The translations under genes and the position numbers were made by a program. The notes beneath the pieces are model-generated. The model saw only the letters and a program-made list of their open reading frames with translations, made no database searches and was not told the DNA's origin. Source: Trichuris trichiura (Eukaryota > Nematoda > Enoplea > Trichinellida > Trichuridae). Taken from it: a stretch of DNA of 64,000 nt. How positions within the stretch are numbered: position 1 is the stretch's first letter; every line of letters starts with the position of its first letter. Positions 1-9,418 of this stretch are shown piece after piece. The stretch spans positions 1,423,515 through 1,487,514 of the forward strand of contig JBAJFE010000047.1 in the NCBI GenBank assembly GCA_037903355.1, in the 5' to 3' direction.

Positions 1-502
1 CAAAAACAAGCGCAACAGCACATCGAAAGAAAACTGTAAAAAAAGAAAGGAAACCTTTTGTAACGTCCAGAATTGGCGATGTTCAGGTTCAGTCGATGAA
101 CCTGCTGATCAGTAATTCGAGATAAATAAAAACTCGAGGCTTAACTTGCGAGTCAATAGCCGCCGCCGCCGCTCACCATAAATGTGGGAGCAGTATTTAT
201 GCTATTCCCTTTGTTTTAGCTCCGTTCGATTACCCGCGAGCACCGAGATAACGCAGTAAACTCTGTACAGAACGTTGCACTTTTTAAAAACCGAAACTAT
301 TCTAAAGCATAAGATTTCAAACAGAAAAATACCATAGGAATCGACCTTGACTGTTACTTACCCTGTCAGGCTAAATAGGCAATGTGGAGGTCTCGAAACC
401 GCCGAGTTGTTACACTTTCGATTTTTCAATAAATGCGAACGTGCAGAAACTTTTTACAGCGAAAGCACAAAGGTAACGTTTTCATACACGAAACCTCCTT
501 AC

Positions 503-748
503 CATTTTTTATGTTCTGCTGCCGAATTTTCCAAATAGTCTTGAAAATTTCGAAATTGTACGTGTCAGGCAGCTAAAGAAAACAAGCGACAAGAAGGCAA
601 TTCGACAAGGCTACGAAACGTTCTTATTTATTACGTTGGCAATGGCGGCTTTTAATTTTTCGTCCTCTAAAATTTCTACCGGAATTCGGCTTACTATCCT
701 GCGCTGCTCTTTGGATGTCGACTTTTCTCGAGGGACATTGACCACCAT
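503..748 (-). CDS. DPH1: DPH1, first two coding exons (gene runs off left edge)
   Basis: 2-(3-amino-3-carboxypropyl)histidine synthase subunit 1 is the radical-SAM-type iron-sulfur subunit that starts diphthamide synthesis on translation elongation factor 2 in the cytosol. Two exons are visible: 748-635 (38 codons) and 572-503 (23 codons plus one base). The joined peptide contains RIPVEILEDEKLKAAIANLP followed by TYNFEIFKTIWKIRQQN, which matches the conserved N-terminal IPPEIL...AAI...LPSNYNFEI.KTIWRI segment of the family. Exon 1 ends at GT(aata) and exon 2 starts after CTTTAG. The exon with the MPEGLLL motif and the cluster-binding cysteines was not found in the remaining 500 bp, so the rest should lie left of the window. 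The start ATG is 7 nt after a TTTCTAG acceptor, so either a 5'UTR intron or a trans-splice site precedes it. Identification is by family knowledge and the match is short but specific. Confidence 0.8.
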
Positions 749-1477
749 TGTTTGCCTAGAAAGTTAGCAAAAAAATAGAACAAGAAATTCTAAAGAAAAA
801 AAATATGGCACATTAACTTGAAACGGGGGAAACAACGCGCTTTTACGGTAATGAGACGTACCGTAAACCTGATTTTCAGGTTCGCTTTATTTTCTTTTTT
901 CAAGTGTTCGACCACGAGAAGCGTCTTTTGGCATGGTTTTATAAAAACTAAGATAAAAGTTTGTTTAACACCACAGATTTTTTATTATGCATGAAACTGT
1001 TCAGGAAATAAGCAAGACTACCGAAGCTTTCGTGTCTCTTCTTGATTCAATCCCGGCAGAATGGCAAGAATGGCAAGTTCTTGAACACAGCAATTCATGA
1101 GTAGAATCCCCATAACATTAAATGCATAGCATACAAAATACTGTGCGTATAAAGCCGTATGTTTATGCGAATATGTAGTTTGAAATAATAAGCGATTTCG
1201 AACGTCACTGACGTGAACCTGTATAATCTGACATATTGCTCTATTTAACGGTATGCAAATCCTGCTTTAGCGAGCAGTTTACAGGAAGAAATACGCTCAG
1301 GTACTGTTCGCATATCTGTAAACATTTGAAGACTTCTTCAACGCTTTGAAGCTTTCCCCTCGGAGAACTGAACTTACATACAAACTATGGCTTTTATGTA
1401 GATTGTTTCGCGAGAATCTATATTACATAGCGGGTTTTATTGACAGCACGATATAATTGGAGATAAGAGTGAGGAAA
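749..1477. other. Intergenic, DPH1 5' side and ARMC1 3' side
   Basis: Nothing coding was recognised. It must hold the DPH1 promoter (DPH1 reads leftward from 748) and the ARMC1 3'UTR. The splice acceptor just upstream of the DPH1 ATG ends at 756. Base composition is AT-rich, with no repeats noted. Confidence 0.5.
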
Positions 1478-2335
1478 TCAAAAATATGTGTCAAGAAAGG
1501 ATGAAACGCCTTTCCAAAGGGATCGGAAACCGCTAGCTCCACCTTGAGGCATATTCAGTTGCTCCTTAGTTGCTAATACTTGCTTTCCGTTGTCCTGTTT
1601 CTCCGGCGAAGGCACATAATCGTCCGGCAAATAATCGGGTAAATCATGCGTTTCTACTTCCTTTCGTCCCACCGCTATACGCTCCTCTTTTCCATCTCTG
1701 AACAAACCCAAATCGGCACTGTGAACATCATTATTCATCAAGATATCAACTAGGTTTGTTTTTTTGACTTCTTTGGTCACTCTTAGATAGCAAACTGATC
1801 CCGACATGTTAAACGCAACGCTGACGACACCTTTCATATTTGCAAATTCAGCGGCCAGATTTTCTTTTGTAGAAGCATCGACAGGCTCGTAAAAGTATAC
1901 ATTTACCAGTTTGATGTGATGCTTGCGACCAGCATTAGTCTTGGGAGCTATGTCCAACAAATGTTTGCAAAAATTCACGTACGCCTCGTTATTGTAAAAG
2001 CGCTTCATTACCAATTCCAAAGAGTTTCTATAACCGAACGTTTCGGCAAGTTCGTGCTTGTGGTGGCCAAGAGAAGTACTCAAAGTGTACAATACGCGCA
2101 AAGCTAAACCGACCACTTTTTCGTCTTGCCCATTCAGCTGGACAAGCAAAAATGAGATGCATTCCTTATCCTAAAAGAGATGATAAAAAAAAAGGCTCGA
2201 ACTGGAACAAGACAAAGTGCCCACCCGAAGCAAAGCAAGAGCTTTTACGGGATGCTTCACCATTTCGGCGTAGGAATTCAAAATTGGCAGCACTTCGCCG
2301 TCCACATTCGTAAAGTCATACACTTCGGCGTTCAT
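1478..2335 (-). CDS. ARMC1: Armadillo repeat-containing protein 1 (ARMC1)
   Basis: ARMC1 is a metazoan protein of the mitochondrial outer-membrane and contact-site network. It combines armadillo helices with a heavy-metal-associated-like fold and a C-terminal amphipathic tail. The confident exon is 2170-1478, preceded by CTTTTAG. It encodes an ARM-like part (EKVVGLALRVLYTLS), a ferredoxin-like part starting KHHIKLVNVYFYEP, the family signature LPDYLPDDY and the tail GGASGFRSLWKGVSSFLDTY. An upstream exon, 2335-2226, encodes NSYAEMVKHPVKALALLR and ends at a GTGGGC donor, fitting the family N-terminus. However, the ATG-frame (MNAEVYDF...) and the NSYAEMV frame differ by one base near 2281, so the 5' end is uncertain: a missed exon, a 1-nt assembly error or a real frameshift. 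The total length fits ARMC1 (about 280 aa). Confidence 0.85.
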
Positions 2336-2938
2336 TGTTTCAAACTCATAATAAAATTGCTTTGAAAACTTTCAGCTCCAAACAACAGTTTGCAAAAGTA
2401 CAGCAGGTTAGAAAATGGCATTCATGCGCTTACGGTATACGTCCTTGCGCGCATTTCATCAGAAAAACTTTGCGTTCTCAAACAAAGCTTCTTTAGCGCG
2501 TCTAACGGATAGAAACATTTAATTTTATTTTGTCAAAAATATTATTTCATTACAACGATTAATAAGCTACTCAAGAATGTGACTGATCGGGGGCTGCTGA
2601 CGAATAAAATATGAGAACTTAGCACTGTGCCGTTGGCAGTTGTCGAATCGTAGAATATTACAAAACGCAAAGTGCAATGCTCATTTCTTTATCAAATTGA
2701 TTAGCAGGTACGCGCCTACTGTATCATTTTCTACAAATGTTCTGTGATCATCTTTCCGTTGTGATTTGCTTTTATTAGGCTTGTCCATTTACGCGTATCT
2801 GTTTGTAATCCATATGTTGGTTTTTAAGAACTAATTTTTCGACCTGTTTTTAGGACAGCGCCTAGCTGTGAACCCTCCTTTCCGGGACTGTTGTTTTTGT
2901 GCTTATGCAGGCTGCTTCAGATTGCCATAATCGCACCA

Positions 2939-3858
2939 ATGCTTAAGCATGAATGGCCAAAAGCCCAGGGAGAGTCTGCTTTGGCGGAGGGTGATTCGAA
3001 CAGTTCAGCTGCCACCGAATCAGATCTCAACAGTTTTATGGCAAAGCGTGTTTCCACCGCGAGGAATATGCGCTCAACGTTTTTGCTAGCATTGCTATGC
3101 AACAAATTTCAAGTAAGTAATAGTCTGCTGCTTTGATAAGTTGTAGAATCGCGTGTATATCAAAGCTTAGAACTTATACGCAGTCGTGTCTGTTGTGTGA
3201 GGCTGACTTTGTATGCTTTTTTCAGATTGTTCTAGTTACTCTTGTTATTTTGGACTGCGCTTGCGTTTTCGCAGAAGTGCTCATCCAGCTAAAGTTGCTC
3301 AGTTTCGGTGAAGCCGGCCGAGTTGCCGCCTGCACTTTGCACTACGTTAGCATTGCCTTCCTATGCGGTTTCATGCTAGAGATGGCGGTCAAGTTGGTAG
3401 TAATGGGTCGGCTGTTGCTCAGGGAATACCGGATGGATCTGTTTGACCTCTTCGTAATCGTCATGACCTTTGGCTTCACCGTCGCCTTTGGAGGTTGCGG
3501 CCAAGGTTCCGACGGTGTCGGACTGCTCATCATGCTCAGGCTTTGGCGAATCTCACTTATAGTGAACAGTATAAAAACGAAAGTATCAAATTATACACAC
3601 CCTAAAAGACTTACTATTTCAGACATAGTTGCGTCGGTAAAGTTGGACGCAAAAAGGAAAATCTCCAAAGAAGGCAGAAACAAATTAGCATTGCAAAGAG
3701 AAGTATGCAAGTTGCGCGAATACTGTACGCAACAAGAGTGTGAGCTCCGAATATACCAGCTGATTTTGCAACAAAATGGTATAGCGCTTCCTACGGTTTT
3801 GCGTATGCCAAGAGCGCCGAACAAACTTTGCGTGACGGCGGAAGTAAACGACACATGA
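2939..3858 (+). CDS. HVCN1: Voltage-gated proton channel (Hv1 family)
   Basis: This is a voltage-sensor-only channel that lets protons leave the cytosol on depolarisation. Exons are 2939-3112, 3226-3568 and 3623-3858, giving 250 aa with all phases closing. S1 has LVILDCACVFAE (selectivity Asp kept). S2 has FMLEMAVKL (Glu and Lys kept). S3 has FDLFVIVMTF (Asp kept). S4 is RLWRISLIVN, then a basic coiled-coil tail ending near LRIYQLILQQNG, as in Hv1. Two differences stand out: the third S4 arginine of the R-W-R-x-x-R pattern is Leu, and of the two extracellular zinc-binding histidines only the S1-S2 one (LHYVS) is present. The last intron (3569-3622, 54 nt) has no stop and keeps frame, so its retention would add 18 residues right after S4. 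The start is the first ATG after the TTCAG near 2920; an in-frame ATG at 2891 is possible. An AATAAA lies at 4012. Confidence 0.85.
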
Positions 3859-4741
3859 GATGTCTCTTACAATCCGTCAATGTTGACCAATTGAAGCTAC
3901 ACACTCAATTGTTATCGGATCAAAACCTGCCCACTCAAAGCTGTTTAAACAAGCGAGTGCGTCGCCAGAACTTCAGCATTTCCTTAATGCTGTGTATACA
4001 TTGTCTTCCAAAATAAATTTCCGGACTCGAATAACGTGCGCTACATTTATTTTCGTATTTCGTTAAGTTCCTTCTTTATACGCGCAAAGCAGGTGATGAA
4101 TAGTCAAAATAAGAACCAGCTGGCGTCTGGGATCACAACGATACAGAATTAGCTAAGTGATTCGCAGGTTCTCTTACCGTTCGAAACATAATTCTTTGCA
4201 GCGCATCGACATTTTATCATACCTTTGCGAAGCGTCCGGAGACCACGTCGGCAGGGATGCTGCACGACCCGGAAATTTTTGAAAGGCTGGATGTTCTTGA
4301 TTTAAAATACAGTAGAAGGATAGTACCTGAATTCCACATACACATTTTGAAAGCTACAGTAAATCAAATGCAGTTGCTTAAGCCGGCTCACATTTGCCAA
4401 TAGTTCTCACCTCTTCTACCGCCAATGTGACATTTCCAATTATTTTACCTTTCTTTACAAGTACGGAAACTGTAAAATCGGTCTAACACCATTTTAGTAT
4501 ACTATTCCAATGGTTTTCGTCCTATATAATTTGATACTAAAGCAGCACAGCTACTAAAACGCCAAATAAAACTTCTCTGCCAACGCCGACGGATATGGGC
4601 AACATTTTTTTAATTCGCAATCCTGCAAAGTTCATAAGGTCAACTTAGGCACTCGGTAGGAGTTCAATCATTTTAAATTTTTCCGCCATAAATATGAGAT
4701 GCCATTCGAAAATGGTGTTAATCAACTACTGACTGAGCGAG
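3859..4741. other. Intergenic with one unrecognised open stretch
   Basis: This lies between convergent proton channel (+) and TMEM120 (-). The channel's likely polyadenylation signal AATAAA is at 4012. A + strand open frame follows a TTTGCAG acceptor at 4201 and runs to a TAG at 4401-4403 (about 66 codons, with AKRPETTSAGMLHDPEIFER). It has coding-like composition, but no family was recognised and no start codon was found. On the minus strand a short open frame of about 33 codons across a small putative intron (4130-4190) was also seen. Neither is strong enough to call a gene. Confidence 0.3.
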
Positions 4742-7480
4742 TCATTCATCCTTTGATCCGCGCGGCCTTTCCGCTTGCATAATGCTGTGGTACTTCTTCT
4801 GAAGACGTTTACTCTCTTCTTTGCGTTGAACCTTTTGCAAGCAAACCTGAGCCGTCGTCAGCGTGTTTCCCACGGCTACGCCAAAAAATATAAGCGCCAA
4901 AGCGGTAACCTGCAATTTTTTAATTAACACACCGAAACACGAAGGCGAACAAACTTAGTTATTACCTGCCATTCGGGACACCAAACTTCTTTGCTTATCA
5001 AATACAACTTATACGCAATGTACAGTTGGTATAAATAGCCAAAAATCAGGAAGGGCAGAAGAAATGTGAGCCCGCGGAACATCCACGAATGGAAACCTTC
5101 TGAAAAAAGTTCAAATATACCGACAATACTCAATTGGTTTTTTAAATTTGGCTTAGACTCGAATTTTACTTTTTCAAAGTAGACGAAGCGTCTTATTTTT
5201 TGCATCTTCAGAATTCAGCGTACTAATAATAGTTATAATGCTTTTCGAATTGTAGGAAAAGTTTCTGCGCCTTTGCATTGAGCGTTGTAAGTTAGAAAAC
5301 CATGAAAAACGTCGCAAGACATCTACTGAATTAACATAATCGATTGGTTTTTATTCGCGGGTTAAAAAAATACTTTAGGATTTTTTTCTTATGCAATTCA
5401 TCTTACTCAATTTGTACAGGTCAAGCTGAAGCGTCAGTAGGAAAGTCGATTAAGTGATAAGGCTTAGATGGCTCAAACGATTGCAAACTTCAGCAGTGGT
5501 CATAAATCAATTTTGGATTTTTCGATATCGAACAGAAATCGGGCTGCCCCATTTTTCCACAGAATTGACTGCTACTACGATGTGAACCTTGACTCAATAA
5601 ACTCAGATCTTTGCAAACAGTTGTTCGCTATCAAAGGTAAAACGTTTTCGGAAGCAATGGCTCTTTAGGCAGCTGACAGGACGTTGGTAACAGTTGCCAT
5701 GGCCATTTCAGCGACCAGACCAGCTGTTAATCAGCTGACCATCTCGGCGTAGCTATCAATTATTGTAAACCTATCCGAATGCTACGTAGATGTCAGTTTC
5801 GAATCCATAACGCATCTACGATTATTTGCATTTCAAATGAGATGTTCTCCTCAACTAACAAGTCGCAAACAGAAGAAAAAATACGCAGGCAGCAAATGGT
5901 ACCTGAAAACAGTAAACTGCGCAGGCGCTGGCGACAGTATGAAAAAAAGGAAACCAGCAAGAAATCTACCGTAACCGAATGGCTAAAGTCGCTGGAATAT
6001 AAGCGACAGGAAAGATTAGGCAATATTGTTTCGCTCTAACTGTTGCTGTTAAAACGTAACGTTAATATTTGAGAAAAAATATTTTTCTCTTAAAATAAAC
6101 GTTCTTTCAGTAACTGTATTTAAAGAAGCAAACTTCTCGTTTAAGTAAACAATGAAAGCCCGTACCAACGGTGATATCCATTGAATATCTTCGTCCCAAA
6201 GCTCGCAGTCGATAGAGGCATCCTCTTTGGTAATTACATTGGAGGATTTGTACGAAGCCTACAAGCGAAGGTGATGAAAGAAGCTAGATAAATCCCACAC
6301 AAATATTTTAAGCCGGACGCTACTTAATGGGAATACTATTGATTGCATAGAATTTAGACATATCCCGTCACGTGACGAGTTTTCACTTTTTGGGCGCGTG
6401 TACAACGAGTGCAAGTAAGCAAAGGCTTGCAAACAGATGCATTAAGCAAGTAAACGACGAAAAGGAGTAAAAAGCAAAACAATTACTTATGTAGCAAGAC
6501 AGAAGCAGTAGTTGCAATCTTGATTTTTGGTAACATTCGCCGTCCGGCCAAGTTAGCAAAATACCGGACAGCACAGCGGAAGCGTAGTGATGGAATAGCC
6601 ACCAGCCTTTTATTCTTTAAACATGAAGTTTACTGAAGGCGTACAATGGCAAAAAGTTACCTGGATCCGTTGCAACGCAAAATGCTTTCGCGAATGGTCA
6701 ACGTGCAATAGTACCAAACCAGGAAGAAGTTATAGGCGGCATCCAAAACTCTGAAAAAGTTTTCATCGTCATAAGGCACCATCTCCCTAACGTTGAATGG
6801 ATATGACCTCTGGTGGAAGTAGCAAACGAACGGAGCAAAGATAAATAATATTATAGTGACCCGCAGTTTGAATTTTTCGTAATCGTCTTTGTAGCGGAAT
6901 CTGCAAACGGGATGAAAATGTTACAAAAAAAGGATGGGCACCTTCGAACGTCACCTTTGAAGCTTGTTCAAAATGGAAACGTTTATCTGACCAAGAATAA
7001 TGTCCAGGTATATTCTAAACAAGTTGCAGGATAAAATACAACAGACGAAAAGCAGTATTACTACTAATACTATTAGTACCCGTTATTTTCTCGAGGAAAG
7101 TGATGCGCCATTTCGGCTAGGCGGATCGACATGTCTTCCAGGATATCGAGCTTTTCTTTTCGAACGTCCTCAGGTAAGGGGGTGCTGAAAAAAATCTGAG
7201 CTTGCTAGATGTACATCGTGAGTAGCCCTTCCGAAAACGCTTTGATCGTTTCCACCAGTTCCTTCAACTCATGTCTCTGGTGAGCAACCATCTTGCGACC
7301 TGTCGGCTGATATTTGGTCACCTGGGACAATCTTTCAATGTAATCGTCATATTCGACCTGAACGAACAATTGATCGCCAGCTGCCAAAACAAAACTTGTG
7401 CTCACCTGGAAAGACTGGAAACGTTGGCAAAAACTTTCCACCGCTTCCCTAGCGGTCGCCGGGTCAAGCTTCAAATCCAT
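4742..7480 (-). CDS. TMEM120: TMEM120 (TACAN / nuclear envelope transmembrane protein 29)
   Basis: TMEM120 is a six-span membrane protein of the nuclear envelope/ER with an N-terminal coiled coil and an elongase-like fold; animal members act in fat metabolism and have a debated mechanosensory role. Nine exons: 7480-7215, 7184-7080, 7014-6955, 6900-6808, 6750-6661, 6614-6487, 6258-6166, 5099-4966, 4909-4742. They sum to 378 aa (human about 343) with all phases matching. Family landmarks in order: [74 protein letters not shown], and [20 protein letters not shown] with the CPEWQV segment. The histidine pair of the putative active site (FHHY) is present. Intron 1 is only 30 nt (7214-7185). Intron 7 is about 1.07 kb and may host a gene on the opposite strand. 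The start is the only ATG upstream of the coiled coil. Confidence 0.93.
5468..6039 (+). CDS. Possible nested gene inside TMEM120 intron 7
   Basis: On the strand opposite to TMEM120, two open exons fit together. Exon 5468-5636 (starts ATG GCT CAA) ends AAAG/GTAAAA, and exon 5753-6039 follows GGCGTAG. The join keeps frame and gives 151 aa with no stop. The N-terminal half is uncharged to neutral. The C-terminal third is highly basic and helical ([17 protein letters not shown], then [14 protein letters not shown]). No domain was recognised. The splice pair is acceptable but not strong, and a chance open frame of this size is possible in an intron of about 1 kb. Confidence 0.35.
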
Positions 7481-8085
7481 AAGATAAATTTACAATACCA
7501 CTAGGGCAAGGTCACAGTACCCCAATCATCTTAACAATATGCAAGATCGTTTACATTGTAAAAAGCTTTAACAGTTTTGCGAACTGTTTGCTTAGGCATC
7601 CGATAATAATTCATGTACCACTCGTTAAAGATGTTGCCGTTTTGAACATATATTTAAGAGACATACGCAGTTAGCAATTGAATATGAATCTCTAAATTCC
7701 TAAGTTTTCAAGCCACTTCGCGCCTTTGATTTTTCGCAACTCTTGGAAATGGATTTTACGACAAGTATGAGGCAAAATGCTCATTGCTGTTTAGTTGTCA
7801 TCACGCGAGGTTTGATGTAGTTGTTTTTGCTTTTATAACATAAAAAGTCGGAAAAACAAAGTGCTATCGAAACTTCCTTGCGCCATTTCGTTAGGCTTTG
7901 AAGCAACCTGCTCGCGAATTAGCAGCGGTTTAATAAGAACCTGCGTATTTTTATTGTACAGTAAGTCTGTGCTGCTGAAATAAAGTTGTTTTGATATTCG
8001 AAAAGTAATGGAAAATTCGGAAGGCGGTTGTGCGTGACCGTCCCGCCGAAGACGATGAAACTAAAGATCGTGTAAATCAGGCATA
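7481..8085. promoter_or_regulatory. Shared divergent promoter region, TMEM120 / TM2D2
   Basis: The TMEM120 ATG (7480, minus) and TM2D2 ATG (8086, plus) are 605 bp apart and transcribed away from each other, so this stretch must contain both promoters and 5'UTRs. No TATA box or other motif can be assigned with confidence. A minus-strand open frame (7919-8122) overlaps the TM2D2 start and looks like a shadow. Confidence 0.55.
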
Positions 8086-9079
8086 ATGAAATGTTGTCAA
8101 TGCGGAAGAGCTCTTGCGACATGGGTGTTACAAACGCTTTGCTTTTTTGCTTTCTCAGTGACAGCTAGTCAAGACGACTATCCCGCGGTTGATTTTTGCA
8201 CGTTAAGTTCTTACGAAGCGACCGTTGCACCCTCGTCACCTTTGGTGCCCTGTTCGTTCCTGTGAGTATGCCGCTAACTTATACTGCCTTGGTCCCATCC
8301 GGATTTGACGATTTGTGTTTATTATTTTTTTTATTCCACGCTGAAACATTACTTGACTGACCTGCCATAAGGCTAAGCCTATTTTAAGATTTTATAATGT
8401 AGATAGTACCCCCCTATTTGCGTCAAGTGGATGCTTCGGTAGGAAGTGCTAGAAAATGCTGACTTCTTTAGGCCTGAAGAGTTTATTCTCTGCGAACCGC
8501 CATTAGATTTGGCTGGTAACGAAACCGCTAAAGAAATTCTGGGATACGGTTGCACGAAGGTGAGAAAGTCCTTGTATGTACAACAGTTTGCTTTGTAAAC
8601 GAATAGAGTTGTCTATTTTTCTTTCCGCTTTTCCCGCTGACTAACTTTCTGTACAATGGCCCCTGCTGTTCGTTACATCATCTTTTCTATACCTTCAGTT
8701 TGGTGGAGCAAGAGCTCAAGATGTCGAAATGACCGCTTTAAAGTGTCACGCCTTGCCTTGCATAGAATGTTACGGACCTCGTGCGTTTATGCGATCTGGA
8801 TATCGCTGCGTGAAGTAAAAGCAACAGAAGCGAGAATTTCTTACCGTTCATTTCTGTGTTTTCAGGTACAATGGTCATTACTTCCTTAGCGCCCTGCTCT
8901 ATTCAATATTTTTGGGCTTTTTTGCCGTCGATCGTTTTTACCTCGGTTATGCCGGCATAGGCGTCGGCAAGTTGATGACGTTGGGCGGCCTTGGCGTATG
9001 GTGGTTGGTAGACATTGGACTTCTCATTACGGGTCACTTCATGCCGGAAGATGGGTCCAGTTGGATGCCGTACTATTAA
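8086..9079 (+). CDS. TM2D2: TM2 domain-containing protein 2 (TM2D2)
   Basis: This is a secretory-pathway membrane protein of the TM2D family (amaretto in flies), linked to Notch signalling and amyloid-peptide binding. Exons 8086-8261, 8472-8559, 8699-8814 and 8866-9079 give 197 aa with closing phases. A cleavable signal peptide (hydrophobic stretch [13 protein letters not shown]) is followed by a Cys-rich luminal part including [17 protein letters not shown] and [14 protein letters not shown]. Then come two membrane helices separated by the hallmark DRF turn ([10 protein letters not shown]...[18 protein letters not shown]), ending SWMPYY. This order and the C-terminal TM2 pair match TM2D2 rather than TM2D1 or TM2D3 because of the GYGCxKFGG motif. 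An AATAAA at 9142 is the probable polyadenylation signal. TRAP1 starts 340 bp downstream on the same strand. Confidence 0.93.
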
Positions 9080-9418
9080 AAGAAGTTCAACAGGCTGCAA
9101 GTCCATGAAAATTCGTAAACAACTAAGATGCTGTTTTTTAAAATAAATGTTTCAACATCCTTCGTCTGTTACTTAATCCGGCCGCTGTTGTTGTCTATTA
9201 CTATACTGTTGTTTTTTGCGCTAAGATTTTGAGTCAGTGCGCGAGTATGTATGTTTTATTACATACGCTTTACAAAAAGCGTGATATGTTACTGTAATGC
9301 TGCAGTCTACAGTTGAATATCAGCTAAACTTATCCTGCCTTATTTGGCCTTGTCAGAAGTGATAGTATGTAAGAAAGTCGACTGCAGGAATGTTATGTAA
9401 CAGAATTATGATGCAGAT
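9080..9418. other. TM2D2-TRAP1 intergenic spacer
   Basis: A 339-bp spacer between two + strand genes. It contains the TM2D2 polyadenylation signal (9142-9147) and must contain the TRAP1 promoter. No open frame or repeat was recognised. Confidence 0.5.
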
